A stretch of 64,000 nt of DNA from contig JAEUKX010000049.1 of assembly GCA_016794025.1 (NCBI GenBank), positions 26,829 to 90,828 of the forward strand, given 5' to 3'. The translations under genes and the position numbers were made by a program. Every line of letters starts with the position of its first letter. The first letter of the stretch is position 1. Below the pieces are notes generated by a model that did no database searches, was not told where the DNA came from, and worked only from the letters and a program-made list of their open reading frames with translations. Origin of the DNA: Rhodospirillales bacterium (lineage in GTDB: Bacteria > Pseudomonadota > Alphaproteobacteria > CACIAM-22H2). Shown here one piece after another: positions 44,546-53,681 of this stretch.

Positions 44546-44587
44546 CCGTCTCCGTTCTGCAACTCCCAAGAAAAACGCGAGGGGGAA

Positions 44588-44872
44588 ATGGCAACCCAAT
44601 TCATCGTCCACGACAAGAAGGACACCGTCGGGGTCGTCGTCGTGGAAGACGTCAAGACCGGCGCCACGATCGAGGGCTGGGTGATGGAAGGCGACGGCAC
44701 CGTGAAGGTGAAGGCGCTGAAGCCCGTGCCGCTCGGCCACAAGATCGCGCTCGTCGACATGAAGAAGGGCGACACCGTGCTCAAGTACGGCCACGACATC
44801 GGCCGCATGGTGGCGGACGCCCGCAAGGGCGACCACATCCACGTCCACAACATGAAAACGAAGCGCTGGTAA
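44588..44872 (+). CDS. suyA: (R)-sulfolactate sulfo-lyase, alpha subunit (SAF domain)
   Basis: 94 residues consisting of one SAF domain, as in the small subunits of UxaA-family lyases: [21 protein letters not shown], then [20 protein letters not shown] and a final [10 protein letters not shown]. In characterised bacteria SuyA and SuyB form the enzyme that splits (R)-3-sulfolactate into pyruvate and sulfite. A two-subunit altronate or galactarate dehydratase is the alternative, but the SlcC and ComC homologues in the same operon favour SuyA. First gene of the operon, 14 bases before suyB. Confidence 0.78.
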   Translation: MATQFIVHDKKDTVGVVVVEDVKTGATIEGWVMEGDGTVKVKALKPVPLGHKIALVDMKKGDTVLKYGHDIGRMVADARKGDHIHVHNMKTKRW

Positions 44873-44886
44873 GGGAGGGACGACCG

Positions 44887-46095
44887 ATGGCCAAGGCTCC
44901 TGCAATCGTCAAGAAGCGCTCGCGCAATGTCGGCAAGCTGCCCTTCATGGGCTACCGCCGCGAAAACGGCCGCGTGGGCATCCGCAACCACGTGATCATC
45001 CTGCCGCTCGACGACCTGTCGAACGCCGCGGCGGAAGCGGTCGCCAACAACATCAAGGGCACGCTCGCCCTGCCGCACGCCTACGGGCGCCTCCAGTTCG
45101 GCGAGGATCTCGCGCTCCACTTCCGCACGCTGATCGGCACGGGCTGCAACGCCAACGTCGCCGCCGTCGTGGTCATCGGCATCGAGCCGGGCTGGACGGG
45201 CCGCGTGGTCGAGGGCATCGCCAAGACCGGCAAGCCCGTGCAGGGCTTCGCCATCGAGGGCAACGGCGACCTGCGCACGATCGAGAAGGCCAGCCGCGTG
45301 GCCCAGCAGTTCGTCATGTGGGCGACCGAGAAGCAGCGCGAGCAGTGCACGATCGACGAGCTGTGGGTCTCGACCAAGTGCGGCGAATCCGACACGACCT
45401 CGGGCCTCGCCTCGTGCCCGACCGTCGGCAACCTCATCGACAAGGTCGATCCGCTGGGCGCCACGACCTGCTTCGGGGAAACCTCCGAGCTGACCGGCGC
45501 CGAGAAGGAGATGGTCAAGCGCGCGATGGACAAGAAGGCCGCCGACAAGTTCATGACGGTCTTCAACGCCTACCAGGACATGATCAACCGCCACAAGACG
45601 AGCGACCTGTCGGAATCGCAGCCGACCAAGGGCAACATCGCGGGCGGCCTGACGACGATCGAGGAAAAGGCCTTCGGCAATTTCCAGAAGATCGGCCACA
45701 AGACGAAGTACATCGACGTGCTCGGCCCGGCCGAGGCGCCGAAGAAGGGTGCGGGCCTCTACTTCATGGACACCTCTTCGGCGGCGGCCGAGTGCGTGAC
45801 GCTGCAGGCCGCGGCCGGTTTCGTCGTGCACCTGTTCCCCACGGGCCAGGGCAACGTCATCGGCAACCCGATCGAGCCCGTCATCAAGCTCACGGCCAAC
45901 CCGAAGACGGCGCGCGAGATGCCCGAGCACATCGATCTCGACGTGTCCGGCATCCTGCGCCGCGAGATGGATCTCGACGAGGCGGGCGACCGGCTCATCG
46001 ACGTGATGATCCGCGTGTGCAACGGCCGCTACACCTGCGCCGAGGCGCTGGGCCATCGCGAATTCGTGATGACCAAGCTCTACCCGAGCGCCTAA
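44887..46095 (+). CDS. suyB: (R)-sulfolactate sulfo-lyase, beta subunit
   Basis: 402 residues of the UxaA/GarD C-terminal family. Conserved segments are [90 protein letters not shown] and [10 protein letters not shown]. Cysteines for an iron-sulfur centre occur in [15 protein letters not shown] and further on. The separate SAF subunit just upstream, the size and the [15 protein letters not shown] start match SuyB as I know it. Expected products are pyruvate and sulfite; the TauE-type gene downstream fits sulfite export. Confidence 0.78.
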   Translation: MAKAPAIVKKRSRNVGKLPFMGYRRENGRVGIRNHVIILPLDDLSNAAAEAVANNIKGTLALPHAYGRLQFGEDLALHFRTLIGTGCNANVAAVVVIGIEPGWTGRVVEGIAKTGKPVQGFAIEGNGDLRTIEKASRVAQQFVMWATEKQREQCTIDELWVSTKCGESDTTSGLASCPTVGNLIDKVDPLGATTCFGETSELTGAEKEMVKRAMDKKAADKFMTVFNAYQDMINRHKTSDLSESQPTKGNIAGGLTTIEEKAFGNFQKIGHKTKYIDVLGPAEAPKKGAGLYFMDTSSAAAECVTLQAAAGFVVHLFPTGQGNVIGNPIEPVIKLTANPKTAREMPEHIDLDVSGILRREMDLDEAGDRLIDVMIRVCNGRYTCAEALGHREFVMTKLYPSA

Positions 46096-46105
46096 GCGAA
46101 GGGCC

Positions 46106-46819
46106 GTGAAGGCGGCGATCGAGGCGCGGATCTGGCGCGGCGGCGCGGAGGGGAGGTTCGAGACCTTTTCCGTTCCGCGCCGCGACAGCCAGACCGTGCT
46201 CGACGTCGTCACCTTCGTCCAGCGCCGGCTCGACCCGACGCTTTCCTACCGCTACGCGTGCCGCGTGGGCATGTGCGGCTCGTGCGCGATGACCGTGAAC
46301 GGCCGCCCGCGCTGGACGTGCCGCACCCACGTGTCGCGGCTGGGCGAGGGGCCGCTCACGATCGAGCCGCTCGCCAACCTGCCGCGCATCAAGGACCTTG
46401 CGGTGGACATGGTGCCGTTCTTCGACAAGTGGGCGAAGGCGGGCGGAAGGTTCGTGCCGTCGGCCGACGCGGGCGCCGATTTCGCGGCCGTCGAGCCGGC
46501 AAGCCCTGCGCGCCGGGAGGCCGATGCCGGCATCGAGTGCATCGGGTGCGCGGTCTGCTACGCGGCCTGCGATCTCGTTTCGTGGAATCCGGACTATCTC
46601 GGGCCGGCGGCGCTCAATCGCGCCTGGACGCTCGTCAGCGACGTGCGCGACGGCGGGCAGGCGGAACGGCTTGCGGCCGTGGCGGGCGATGCGGGCTGCC
46701 ATGCCTGCCATTCGCAGCAGTCCTGCCGCGAGCACTGCCCCAAGTCGCTCAACCCCACGGCCTCGATCGCGGGGCTCAAGCGTGCCGCACTGCGCGCGGC
46801 GCTGAAGGGCGGCGCATGA
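46106..46819 (+). CDS. iron-sulfur subunit of a succinate dehydrogenase/fumarate reductase-like complex
   Basis: 237 residues. The 2Fe-2S site is CRVGMCGSCAMTVNGRPRWTC, the 4Fe-4S site CIGCAVCYAAC and the 3Fe-4S site CHACHSQQSCREHCPKSL, the same order as SdhB/FrdB. It would carry electrons from the FAD subunit at 53678-55399 to the two small membrane proteins encoded next. The GTG start at 46106 follows an AAGGG site. The complex is encoded in split form: the flavoprotein gene lies nearly 7 kb downstream in the same operon. Confidence 0.87.
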   Translation: MKAAIEARIWRGGAEGRFETFSVPRRDSQTVLDVVTFVQRRLDPTLSYRYACRVGMCGSCAMTVNGRPRWTCRTHVSRLGEGPLTIEPLANLPRIKDLAVDMVPFFDKWAKAGGRFVPSADAGADFAAVEPASPARREADAGIECIGCAVCYAACDLVSWNPDYLGPAALNRAWTLVSDVRDGGQAERLAAVAGDAGCHACHSQQSCREHCPKSLNPTASIAGLKRAALRAALKGGA

Positions 46820-47160
46820 ACCTGCGCGGCCGGGCCGAGGCCATCGCGTGGGGCGCGCAGCGCGCGAGCGCGGCCGTGCTGGCCGCATGCGTGCTCGTCC
46901 ATCTCGCCACGATCCTTTATGCCGTGCGTGGCGGACTGACGGCAGCGGAAATCCTCGGCCGCACGCGCGGCTCGGCGGGGCTGGCGCTGTTCTACGGGCT
47001 GTTCGTCCTCGCGGCCGCGATCCATGCGCCGCTGGGTCTGCGCACCATCGCGCGCGAGACGTTCGGATGGCGCGGCGGCGCGCTTGATCTCGCCAGCGCC
47101 GCGTTCGCGCTGTTCCTCGCGTGGTTCGGCTGGCGCGCGCTCGGGGGACTGTTCGGATGA
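46816..47160 (+). CDS. small membrane anchor subunit (SdhC/FrdC-D like)
   Basis: 114 residues with three membrane helices (about 18-38, 55-75 and 92-110). It is not strongly conserved, but position, size and a histidine in each of the first two helices (VLVHLATIL, AAAIHAPLGL) suit a quinone-reducing anchor of a succinate dehydrogenase-like enzyme. It overlaps the iron-sulfur subunit gene by ATGA and the next anchor gene likewise. Confidence 0.68.
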   Translation: MNLRGRAEAIAWGAQRASAAVLAACVLVHLATILYAVRGGLTAAEILGRTRGSAGLALFYGLFVLAAAIHAPLGLRTIARETFGWRGGALDLASAAFALFLAWFGWRALGGLFG

Positions 47161-47519
47161 ACCGGCCGCCGCCCGCCTTCCGCCACCGCAACCATCCGGC
47201 CTGGTGGGCCTTCGCCGTTCACCGGATCTCCGGTCTGGTGCTGGCACTGTTCCTGCCGCTGCATTTCTGGGCGCTCGGCCAGGCGATCGCGGGCGAAGCC
47301 GCGCTCGACGGCTTCCTGCGCTGGACGGCGAACCCGCTTGCCAAGCTCGCCGAGACGGGGCTTGTCATATTGCTGGCGGCGCATCTCGCCGGGGGCCTGC
47401 GAATCCTTGCCATCGAGTTCCTGCCGTGGTCGCCGCGCCAGAAGGCCGCCGTCGCGGCCAGTGCCGGTTTCGCCGTGGCCGCGGGCCTGCTGTTCCTTTT
47501 CAACGTGGGTGCGGCATGA
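47157..47519 (+). CDS. SdhC-like cytochrome b membrane anchor subunit
   Basis: 120 residues with three membrane helices. The HRISGLVLALFLPLHFW segment carries the conserved Arg/Ser/Gly and haem/quinone-side histidines of SdhC-type cytochrome b subunits, and a second AAHLAGGLRI histidine is in the following helix. With the preceding protein it would anchor the FrdAB-like pair and pass electrons to ubiquinone. Coupled on both sides by ATGA. Confidence 0.75.
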   Translation: MNRPPPAFRHRNHPAWWAFAVHRISGLVLALFLPLHFWALGQAIAGEAALDGFLRWTANPLAKLAETGLVILLAAHLAGGLRILAIEFLPWSPRQKAAVAASAGFAVAAGLLFLFNVGAA

Positions 47520-48244
47520 GTGCCGTTCCCAGCGAAGTGTGGCTCGTGGGCGGCGCCTTCGTGGCGGCAATCGCGTCGGGCCTCGCGGGATTCGCCTTCG
47601 CGCTCGTCGCCTCGGGCACGTTCCTCCATCTGCGCGCCCCGGTCGATGCCACGCCGCTGGTGCTGGCCGCGAGCCTGATGGCGCAGAGCTTCTCGATCCT
47701 GGCACTGCGCGATTCGATCGACTGGCGGCGCCTGTCCCCCTTCCTCCTCGGCGGCATCCTCGGAATTCCGTTCGGCGTGGCGCTTCTGCACGGCGTTTCG
47801 CCCGAGCCGCTCAAGCGCGCCATCGGCGCCTTCCTTGTCAGCTACGCGCTGTTCATGCTGCTGCGCGGCCAGCCCCGGCCGATCCGCGCGGGCGGCCGGC
47901 CGCTCGATGCCGGCATCGGCTTCGTGGGCGGCGTGATGGGCGGGCTTGGCGGGCTGTCGGGTGCGGTGCCGACGATCTGGACCGGCCTGCGCGGTTGGAC
48001 GAAGGGCGAGCAGCGCGCCGTCTACCAGCCCTACATCTTTGCGATGCAGGCCGCGGCGCTGGCATGGCTGTGGCTGGACGGCGGCATCGGGCCGACGGCG
48101 ATCGCGGATTTCGTCTGGTGCCTGCCGGCGGTTGCGCTCGGCGTGTGGCTGGGCCTGCGGCTCTACGCGCGCGTGGACGACGTGCAGTTCCGCAAGATCG
48201 TCCTGGCGCTGCTGCTGGCGTCGGGAGTCGTTCTGGTGGTTTGA
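47516..48244 (+). CDS. TauE/SafE (TSUP) family exporter, probable sulfite exporter
   Basis: 242 residues with about eight membrane helices. TSUP-family traits are GLAGFAFALVASGTFLHL, LGGILGIPFGVALL and GFVGGVMGGLGGLSGAVPTIWTGLRGW in the two inverted repeats. TauE-type proteins are believed to export sulfite or other sulfur anions in sulfonate degraders. Since SuyAB releases sulfite, an export role fits the operon well. It overlaps the SdhC-like gene by ATGA and is followed by an 80-base gap. Confidence 0.82.
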   Translation: MSAVPSEVWLVGGAFVAAIASGLAGFAFALVASGTFLHLRAPVDATPLVLAASLMAQSFSILALRDSIDWRRLSPFLLGGILGIPFGVALLHGVSPEPLKRAIGAFLVSYALFMLLRGQPRPIRAGGRPLDAGIGFVGGVMGGLGGLSGAVPTIWTGLRGWTKGEQRAVYQPYIFAMQAAALAWLWLDGGIGPTAIADFVWCLPAVALGVWLGLRLYARVDDVQFRKIVLALLLASGVVLVV

Positions 48245-48324
48245 ACGTGCTAGAGAATTTCTAAATGGCCAGAGGCGAAAACGCCCGGCAAACGGTAGAC
48301 GCAAACGAGGAGGAGAGACGACCC

Positions 48325-49347
48325 ATGACCACGATCCGACCCACCCGGCGCGAATTCGTCATCGGCGCCGGCGCCGTGCTTGCGGCCCCCGCCGTCGTGC
48401 GCGCGCAGAGCGAAATCGGCGAAGTGCGCATCGCCAAGCAGTTCGGCATCTCCTATCTGCCGCTGATGATCATGGAGGACCTGAAGCTCGTCGAGAAGCA
48501 CGCGGCGAAGGCGGGCCTTCCGAGCGTCAAGACGAGCTGGCTCCAGTTCGCCGGCGGCGCGCCGATCAACGACGCGCTCATCTCCGGCAGCCTCGAATTC
48601 GCGGGCGGCGGCGTGGGCCCCATGATCGTGCTGTGGGCGCGCACCAAGGGCGCGCTCAACGTCCGGGGGGCGGCCTCGCTCAACTCGCTGCCGCTCTACC
48701 TCAACACGATCAACCCGAACATCAAGACGCTTGCCGACTATACCGACAAGGACCGCATCGGCCTGCCGGCCGTGCGCGTGTCGATCCAGGCGATCACGCT
48801 GCAGATGGCCTGCGAGAAGGCCTTCGGCGTGGGCAAGCACGACAAGCTCGACAGCATCACGGTGTCGATGTCGCACCCCGACGCGATGGCGGCGATGCTT
48901 TCCGGCAAGAGCGAGATCAATTCGCATTTCGGTTCGCCGCCGTTCCAGAACCAGCAGCTCCTCGACAGCCGCGTGCACCGCGTGCTGTCGAACTACGAGG
49001 TGCTGGGCGGCCCGTGCTCGTTCAATTTCATGTGGACGACCGAGAAGGTCCGCACGCAGAACCCGAAGGTCTACAGGGCCTTCCTCGACGCGCTTGCCGA
49101 GGCGCAGGCGATCATCACCAAGGACAAGGTCCAGGCCGCCGACATCTACATGCGCATGGAGAAGGGCGCGCCTTCGAAGGACTTCGTGATGTCGCTCCTG
49201 AACGATCCGCAGCACGAGTTCACGAGCGTGCCGAAGAACACGATGAAGTACGCCGAATTCATGGCCCGCACCGGCACGATCAAGGTCCAGCCGGCGGACT
49301 GGAAGGAGATGTACTTCCCCGAGATGCACGCGCTACAGGGTTCCTGA
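48325..49347 (+). CDS. ABC transporter substrate-binding protein, NitT/TauT (sulfonate/nitrate) family
   Basis: 340 residues. The Tat-type leader TRREFVIGAGAVLAAPAVVRAQ is followed by the SsuA/TauA-like fold: FGISYLPLMIMEDLKLVEKHA, FAGGGVGPMIVLWARTKGALN and HPDAMAAMLSGKSEINSHF. It would bind the anionic substrate of the operon, probably a sulfonate. AGGAGGAG precedes the chosen ATG at 48325; an upstream in-frame start at 48265 only adds a hydrophilic tail. Confidence 0.85.
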   Translation: MTTIRPTRREFVIGAGAVLAAPAVVRAQSEIGEVRIAKQFGISYLPLMIMEDLKLVEKHAAKAGLPSVKTSWLQFAGGAPINDALISGSLEFAGGGVGPMIVLWARTKGALNVRGAASLNSLPLYLNTINPNIKTLADYTDKDRIGLPAVRVSIQAITLQMACEKAFGVGKHDKLDSITVSMSHPDAMAAMLSGKSEINSHFGSPPFQNQQLLDSRVHRVLSNYEVLGGPCSFNFMWTTEKVRTQNPKVYRAFLDALAEAQAIITKDKVQAADIYMRMEKGAPSKDFVMSLLNDPQHEFTSVPKNTMKYAEFMARTGTIKVQPADWKEMYFPEMHALQGS

Positions 49348-49364
49348 GGGGGACGGCGACAGGC

Positions 49365-50174
49365 ATGCCCGACGCAGCAGGAAACGCCCCGCCGATCCTC
49401 AAGGTCGACGGGGTCACGCTCCAGTACAAGACGACCGAGCATCTGGTCACGGCGACGTACCGCGTCAGTTTCGAGGTGCATCGCGGCGACCGGTTCGTGC
49501 TGCTCGGGCCGTCGGGCTGCGGGAAGTCGACGCTGCTCAAGGGCGTGGCCGGCTTCATGTCGCCGGTCGAGGGGGCGATGTCGCTGAACGGCCGGACGAT
49601 CGACCGGCCGGGTCCCGACCGCATGATGGTCTTCCAGGAATTCGACCAGCTGCTGCCCTGGAAGACCGTCCTGCAGAACGTGATGTTCCCGATGGAGTGC
49701 GCGGGCAAGTGGCGCGGCGCCGAGGCGGCGGCGCGGGCCCGGCATTTCATCGAGAAGGTCAACCTCACCAAGTTCGCCGACGTCTATCCGCACATGCTGT
49801 CGGGCGGCATGAAGCAGCGCGTGGCCATCGCCCGCGCGATGGCGATGGAGCCCGAGATCCTGCTGATGGACGAGCCCTACGCCGCGCTCGACGCGCTGAC
49901 CCGGCGCAAGATGCAGGAGGAGCTGCTCGAGCTGTGGGACGACGTGCGCTTCACGGTGCTGTTCGTCACGCACTCGATCGAGGAAGCGATCGTCGTGGGC
50001 AGCCGCATCCTCGTCCTTTCGCCGCATCCGGGCCGCGTGAAGGCGGAGCTCAACTGCCACCAGTTCGACCACACGGCGCAGGGCGGCACGGAATTCCAGA
50101 CGCTGCAGCGGCGCATCCACGACATGCTGTTCGCCGAGCGCATCGAGGCCGAGGAGGCCGACGCGCATGGTTGA
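49365..50174 (+). CDS. ABC transporter ATP-binding protein, NitT/TauT family
   Basis: 269 residues. Walker A GPSGCGKST, Q-loop FQEFDQLLPWKT, signature MLSGGMKQRVAIARA, Walker B ILLMDEPYAALDA and switch histidine VTHSIEEA. The QLLPW and GGMKQR variants are those of SsuB/TauB/NrtD ATPases. It powers the importer with the binding protein before it and the permease after it, which it overlaps by eight bases. Confidence 0.92.
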   Translation: MPDAAGNAPPILKVDGVTLQYKTTEHLVTATYRVSFEVHRGDRFVLLGPSGCGKSTLLKGVAGFMSPVEGAMSLNGRTIDRPGPDRMMVFQEFDQLLPWKTVLQNVMFPMECAGKWRGAEAAARARHFIEKVNLTKFADVYPHMLSGGMKQRVAIARAMAMEPEILLMDEPYAALDALTRRKMQEELLELWDDVRFTVLFVTHSIEEAIVVGSRILVLSPHPGRVKAELNCHQFDHTAQGGTEFQTLQRRIHDMLFAERIEAEEADAHG

Positions 50175-51051
50175 CGCGACGAGCAGGATCGTTCCGCCGG
50201 TGCGGCCGGAATTCGAGCTTCGCGACGTGGCCGACGCGCAGTTCGGCGAGGTCGAGCGGCCGCTCTCGGCCTTCGAGCGCGTGTGGAACCAAACCTGGGT
50301 CCGCCGCGCCACGATCGTCGTCGTGCTTGCGGCCGTCTGGGAGATCTACGGGCGCACGCTCAACAATCCGCTGATCTTTCCCGCCTTCTCCGACGTGGCG
50401 CAGGCCTTCTGGCACGATTTCGCCAAGGGACCGCTGCTCAGCCGCATGCTGACGACCCTGCAGGTCCTGCTGCTGGGCTACGCCGCGGGGCTTTCGCTGG
50501 CGGCGGTGTTCACGACGCTTGCCGTCTCCACGCGCTTCGGCAACGACCTGCTCTCCACGCTTACGGCGATGTTCAACCCGCTGCCGGCGATCGCGCTTCT
50601 GCCGCTGGCGCTGCTGTGGTTCGGGCTGGGCATCCCCTCGCTCGTGTTCGTGATCATCCATTCGGTCCTGTGGGCGGTGGCGCTCAACACGCATACCGGC
50701 TTCAAGTCGGTCTCCGACACGCTGCGCATGGCGGGGCAGAACTACGGGCTGCGCGGCGTTTCCTACGTGCGCAAGATCCTGATCCCCGCCGCGTTCCCCT
50801 CGATCCTCGCGGGCCTCAAGATCGGCTGGGCGTTCGCGTGGCGAACGCTCATCGCGGCCGAACTCGTGTTCGGCGTCTCCTCGCGCTCGGGCGGCCTCGG
50901 CTGGTACATCTTCGAGAACCGCAACCTGCTCGAGACCGCAAACGTCTTCGCCGGCCTGCTGACGGTCATCGTGATCGGCCTCGTGGTCGAAGGCGTCATC
51001 TTCCGCGCGATCGAGGCGCGCACCGTGCGCCGCTGGGGGATGCAGCGATGA
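50167..51051 (+). CDS. ABC transporter permease, NitT/TauT family
   Basis: 294 residues with six or seven membrane helices. The EAA-like loop is LRMAGQNYGLRGVSYVRKILIPAAFPSILAGLKIGWAFAWRTLIAAE, typical of SsuC/TauC permeases. A 60-residue soluble N-terminal section (RPEFELRDVADAQFGEVERPLS) comes before the first helix. It completes the importer; its stop overlaps the start of the enolase-superfamily gene. Confidence 0.9.
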   Translation: MVDATSRIVPPVRPEFELRDVADAQFGEVERPLSAFERVWNQTWVRRATIVVVLAAVWEIYGRTLNNPLIFPAFSDVAQAFWHDFAKGPLLSRMLTTLQVLLLGYAAGLSLAAVFTTLAVSTRFGNDLLSTLTAMFNPLPAIALLPLALLWFGLGIPSLVFVIIHSVLWAVALNTHTGFKSVSDTLRMAGQNYGLRGVSYVRKILIPAAFPSILAGLKIGWAFAWRTLIAAELVFGVSSRSGGLGWYIFENRNLLETANVFAGLLTVIVIGLVVEGVIFRAIEARTVRRWGMQR

Positions 51052-52184
51052 GCGGCCCCTTGCGCATCGCGCGGGCGACGGCCTCGCTCCACCTGCACCG
51101 GCTGGCCAAGCCCGTGCGCGCGTCCTTCGGCGTCATGCGCGCGCGGCCCATGCTGCTCGTGCGCGTCGAGGACCGCGACGGCGCGCATGGCTGGGGCGAG
51201 ATCTGGTGCAACTTCCCGCCCGGCGGCGGCGAGGGGCGCAAGCGCCTTTTCGACGAACTGTTCGCGCCCATGCTCGACGGCGCCGCGTTCGACGGGCCGG
51301 CAGAGGCCTACGCCCAGATCGGTGCCCGCACGCGCGTGATGGCGATCCAGTCGGGCGAACCCGGCCCGTTCGCGCAGGTGCTGGCGGGGATCGACCAGGC
51401 GCTGTGGGACCTGTCGGCGCGGCGCGCGGGCGTGCCGCTGTGGAAGCATCTGGGCGGCGCTTCCGGCGAAGTGGCCACCTACGCCTCCGGCATGGGGCCC
51501 GACGCCGACGTGGCGCTGCGTCAGGCACAGGCGAGCGTGGCGGCGGGCTATGACGCCTTCAAGCTCAAGGTCGGCTTCAAGCCGGACGACGACATGGCGG
51601 CGCTAGCCGCCCTGCGCGCCGAACTCGGTACAGATGTGTTCCTTGCCATCGACGCCAACCAGGCATGGGACGTGGAGACGGCGAGCCGGCGCGTGCGCGA
51701 ATACGCGAAATTCAAGCCCGCGTGGATCGAGGAGCCGCTGGCCGCCGATGCGACCGAGGCGGAGTGGCAGCTCGTCGCCGGGCTTTCCGCCGCGAAGGTC
51801 GCGGCGGGCGAGAACATGCGCGGGGCGGCGCAGTTCCGGTCCGCCATCGCGTCGAACGCCTTCGGCGTGATCCAGCCCGATCTTGCCAAATGGGGCGGCT
51901 TCACCGGCTGCCTTGCCGTCGCGCGCGAGACGATCGAGGCGGGGCTGATGTTCTGCCCGCATTATCTGGGCGGCGCGATCGGCCTTGTCGCAAGCGCGCA
52001 TCTGCTTGCGGCCGCGGGCGGGGAAGGCAAGCTCGAGATCGACGCGCAGGACAATCCGCTGCGCACCGAGGCGCTGGGCGATTTCCCGCGCGTGTCGAAG
52101 GGCAGGTTGCGCCTGCCCGAGCGGCCGGGGCTCGGCTACGATCCCGATCCGGCGTTCCTCAAGCGCACACTGGAGGCGGCGTGA
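51048..52184 (+). CDS. mandelate racemase/muconate lactonizing enzyme family protein
   Basis: 378 residues of the enolase superfamily. The catalytic KxK motif is in FKLKVGF; metal ligands follow in AIDANQAW, WIEEPL and AAGENMRG; the QPDLAKWGG and HYLGGAIG segments give the Asp-His pair of the mandelate racemase subgroup. Such enzymes abstract an alpha proton from a carboxylate, giving racemisation or dehydration of hydroxy acids. In this operon it could epimerise or dehydrate a sulfonated hydroxy acid; no product can be read off. Overlaps its neighbours on both sides. Confidence 0.87.
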   Translation: MSGPLRIARATASLHLHRLAKPVRASFGVMRARPMLLVRVEDRDGAHGWGEIWCNFPPGGGEGRKRLFDELFAPMLDGAAFDGPAEAYAQIGARTRVMAIQSGEPGPFAQVLAGIDQALWDLSARRAGVPLWKHLGGASGEVATYASGMGPDADVALRQAQASVAAGYDAFKLKVGFKPDDDMAALAALRAELGTDVFLAIDANQAWDVETASRRVREYAKFKPAWIEEPLAADATEAEWQLVAGLSAAKVAAGENMRGAAQFRSAIASNAFGVIQPDLAKWGGFTGCLAVARETIEAGLMFCPHYLGGAIGLVASAHLLAAAGGEGKLEIDAQDNPLRTEALGDFPRVSKGRLRLPERPGLGYDPDPAFLKRTLEAA

Positions 52185-53068
52185 GCGGCAGGCTGCACAT
52201 CGACATCCCCGCGGTCGAGGAAGCGGCAAAGCTCCTCTACATCCGCGCGCTCAAGCTGCTGCCCGACGACATCAAGCGCGGCTTCGGCCGGCTCGACGCG
52301 GCCGAGACGGACGGCACCGCGAAGACGATCCTTGCGACGATGATCGAGAACATCGCGGTCGCCGAGAAGACCGACAACCTGCTCTGCCAGGACACCGGCA
52401 TCCCCATCTTCAACGTCGAGATCGGCCGCGACGTCGAGGTGGACGGCGTGGAGCTGAAGGACGCGATCCGCCGCGGAACCGCTCGCGCCACGAAGGAATA
52501 CCCGCTGCGCTCGTCGGTGGTGCACCCGCTCACGCGCAAGAACGAGCATACCTCGTCCGGCATCCGCGTGCCGGTCATCAATATCGACTTCGTCGACCGT
52601 CCGCAGACCCTGCGCATCGAGATGATCCCGAAGGGCTCGGGCTCGGAGAACGGCTCGTTCCTGAAGATGCTGATCCCGGCCGACGGAATCGACGGCATCA
52701 AGACATTCGTCATCGACCGCGTGATGGAGGCCGGCGGCAAGGTGTGTCCGCCGACCATCGTGGGCGTGGGCATCGGCGGCACGTCGGACCTGTGCATGCA
52801 TCTGGCCAAGGTCGCGGCGACGCGGGCGCTTGGCAGCGTGTGCGAGGACCCGGAAGGCGCGAAGCTCGAGGCGCTGCTGTCGAACGCGGTCAACGCGCTC
52901 GGCATCGGCCCGCAGGGGCTGGGCGGCGACGGCACGGCCTTCGCCGTGCATGTCGAGACCGCCGCCACGCATATCACGATGAATCCCGTCGCCATCAACA
53001 TCCAGTGCCATTCGGCCCGGCGCGCTTCGGCCACCTTCACACCCTCCGGCGTCGAGATCGGATTCTAG
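52181..53068 (+). CDS. class I fumarase / tartrate dehydratase-like alpha subunit
   Basis: 295 residues of the iron-sulfur hydro-lyase alpha family. The three cluster cysteines are Cys69 (LLCQDTGIP), Cys189 (GGKVCPPTIVGVGIGG) and Cys276 (IQCHSARRA); the PKGSGSENGSFLKML segment is also diagnostic. Family members add or remove water at fumarate/malate, tartrate or mesaconate. Its two-subunit layout resembles TtdAB and archaeal fumarases. GTG start overlaps the previous stop. In the proposed pathway it would hydrate 3-sulfoacrylate. Confidence 0.88.
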   Translation: MSGRLHIDIPAVEEAAKLLYIRALKLLPDDIKRGFGRLDAAETDGTAKTILATMIENIAVAEKTDNLLCQDTGIPIFNVEIGRDVEVDGVELKDAIRRGTARATKEYPLRSSVVHPLTRKNEHTSSGIRVPVINIDFVDRPQTLRIEMIPKGSGSENGSFLKMLIPADGIDGIKTFVIDRVMEAGGKVCPPTIVGVGIGGTSDLCMHLAKVAATRALGSVCEDPEGAKLEALLSNAVNALGIGPQGLGGDGTAFAVHVETAATHITMNPVAINIQCHSARRASATFTPSGVEIGF

Positions 53069-53069
53069 G

Positions 53070-53681
53070 ATGGCCCATCACGTCTTCCAGATGCCGGTGG
53101 ACGAGGCGCAGGCGCGAAAGCTGCGCGTGGGCGACACGGTGACGTTCTCGGGATCTCTTTTCGGCATCCGCGACGCCACGCAGATCCACATGTTCGACCG
53201 CGGCCGCAAGGCGCGCTTCGACATGCGCGGGCACGCGGTCATCCATACCGCGCCGAACGTGCGCAAGGTGCCGCTCTCCAACGAATGCCCGGCCGGCTAC
53301 CAGCCGGTGTGCGTGGGCACGACCACGTCGGACCGGATGGAGCGCTTCACGCACCCGCTGATGGCGCAGTACGGCGTGCGCTTCGTGATCGGCAAGGGGG
53401 GATTGCGCGAAGCTTCCGCCGCCGCGTTCCGCGAGATCGGCGGCGCGTATCTCGCCGTCATCGGCGGGACGGCGGCGCTCGAGACAACGTGGATCGAGCG
53501 CATCCTCGACGTCGATCTCGACGACCTCAATCCCGAGAGCCTGTGGCATTTCCAGGTGCGGGACTTCGGCCCGCTGCTCGTCGCGATGGACAGCCACGGC
53601 GGCTCGATCTACGAGCGCGTGCGCGAGACCGCAGCCGGCCGGCGCGCGGCAGCACTCGCCGCACTCGGCGTCAAGGCATGA
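53070..53681 (+). CDS. class I fumarase / tartrate dehydratase-like beta subunit
   Basis: 203 residues of the hydro-lyase beta family, beginning HHVFQMPVDEAQARKLRVGDTVTFSG and with FVIGKGGLRE and AAYLAVIGGTAA-like segments. The substrate-side motifs differ from common fumarases: GPTTSxRM appears as GTTTSDRM, and the preceding Y-GP element as IHTAPNV. These changes could alter which acid is bound. It forms one enzyme with the alpha subunit one base upstream, and its stop overlaps the flavoprotein start by ATGA. Confidence 0.86.
   Translation: MAHHVFQMPVDEAQARKLRVGDTVTFSGSLFGIRDATQIHMFDRGRKARFDMRGHAVIHTAPNVRKVPLSNECPAGYQPVCVGTTTSDRMERFTHPLMAQYGVRFVIGKGGLREASAAAFREIGGAYLAVIGGTAALETTWIERILDVDLDDLNPESLWHFQVRDFGPLLVAMDSHGGSIYERVRETAAGRRAAALAALGVKA

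Noticed and set aside
44588..46095. Altronate or galactarate dehydratase (sugar-acid pathway) instead of SuyAB
   Set aside because: Possible by fold, but no sugar-acid kinase, aldolase or reductase lies nearby, while SlcC-like, ComC-like, TauE-like and sulfonate-type ABC genes share the operon.
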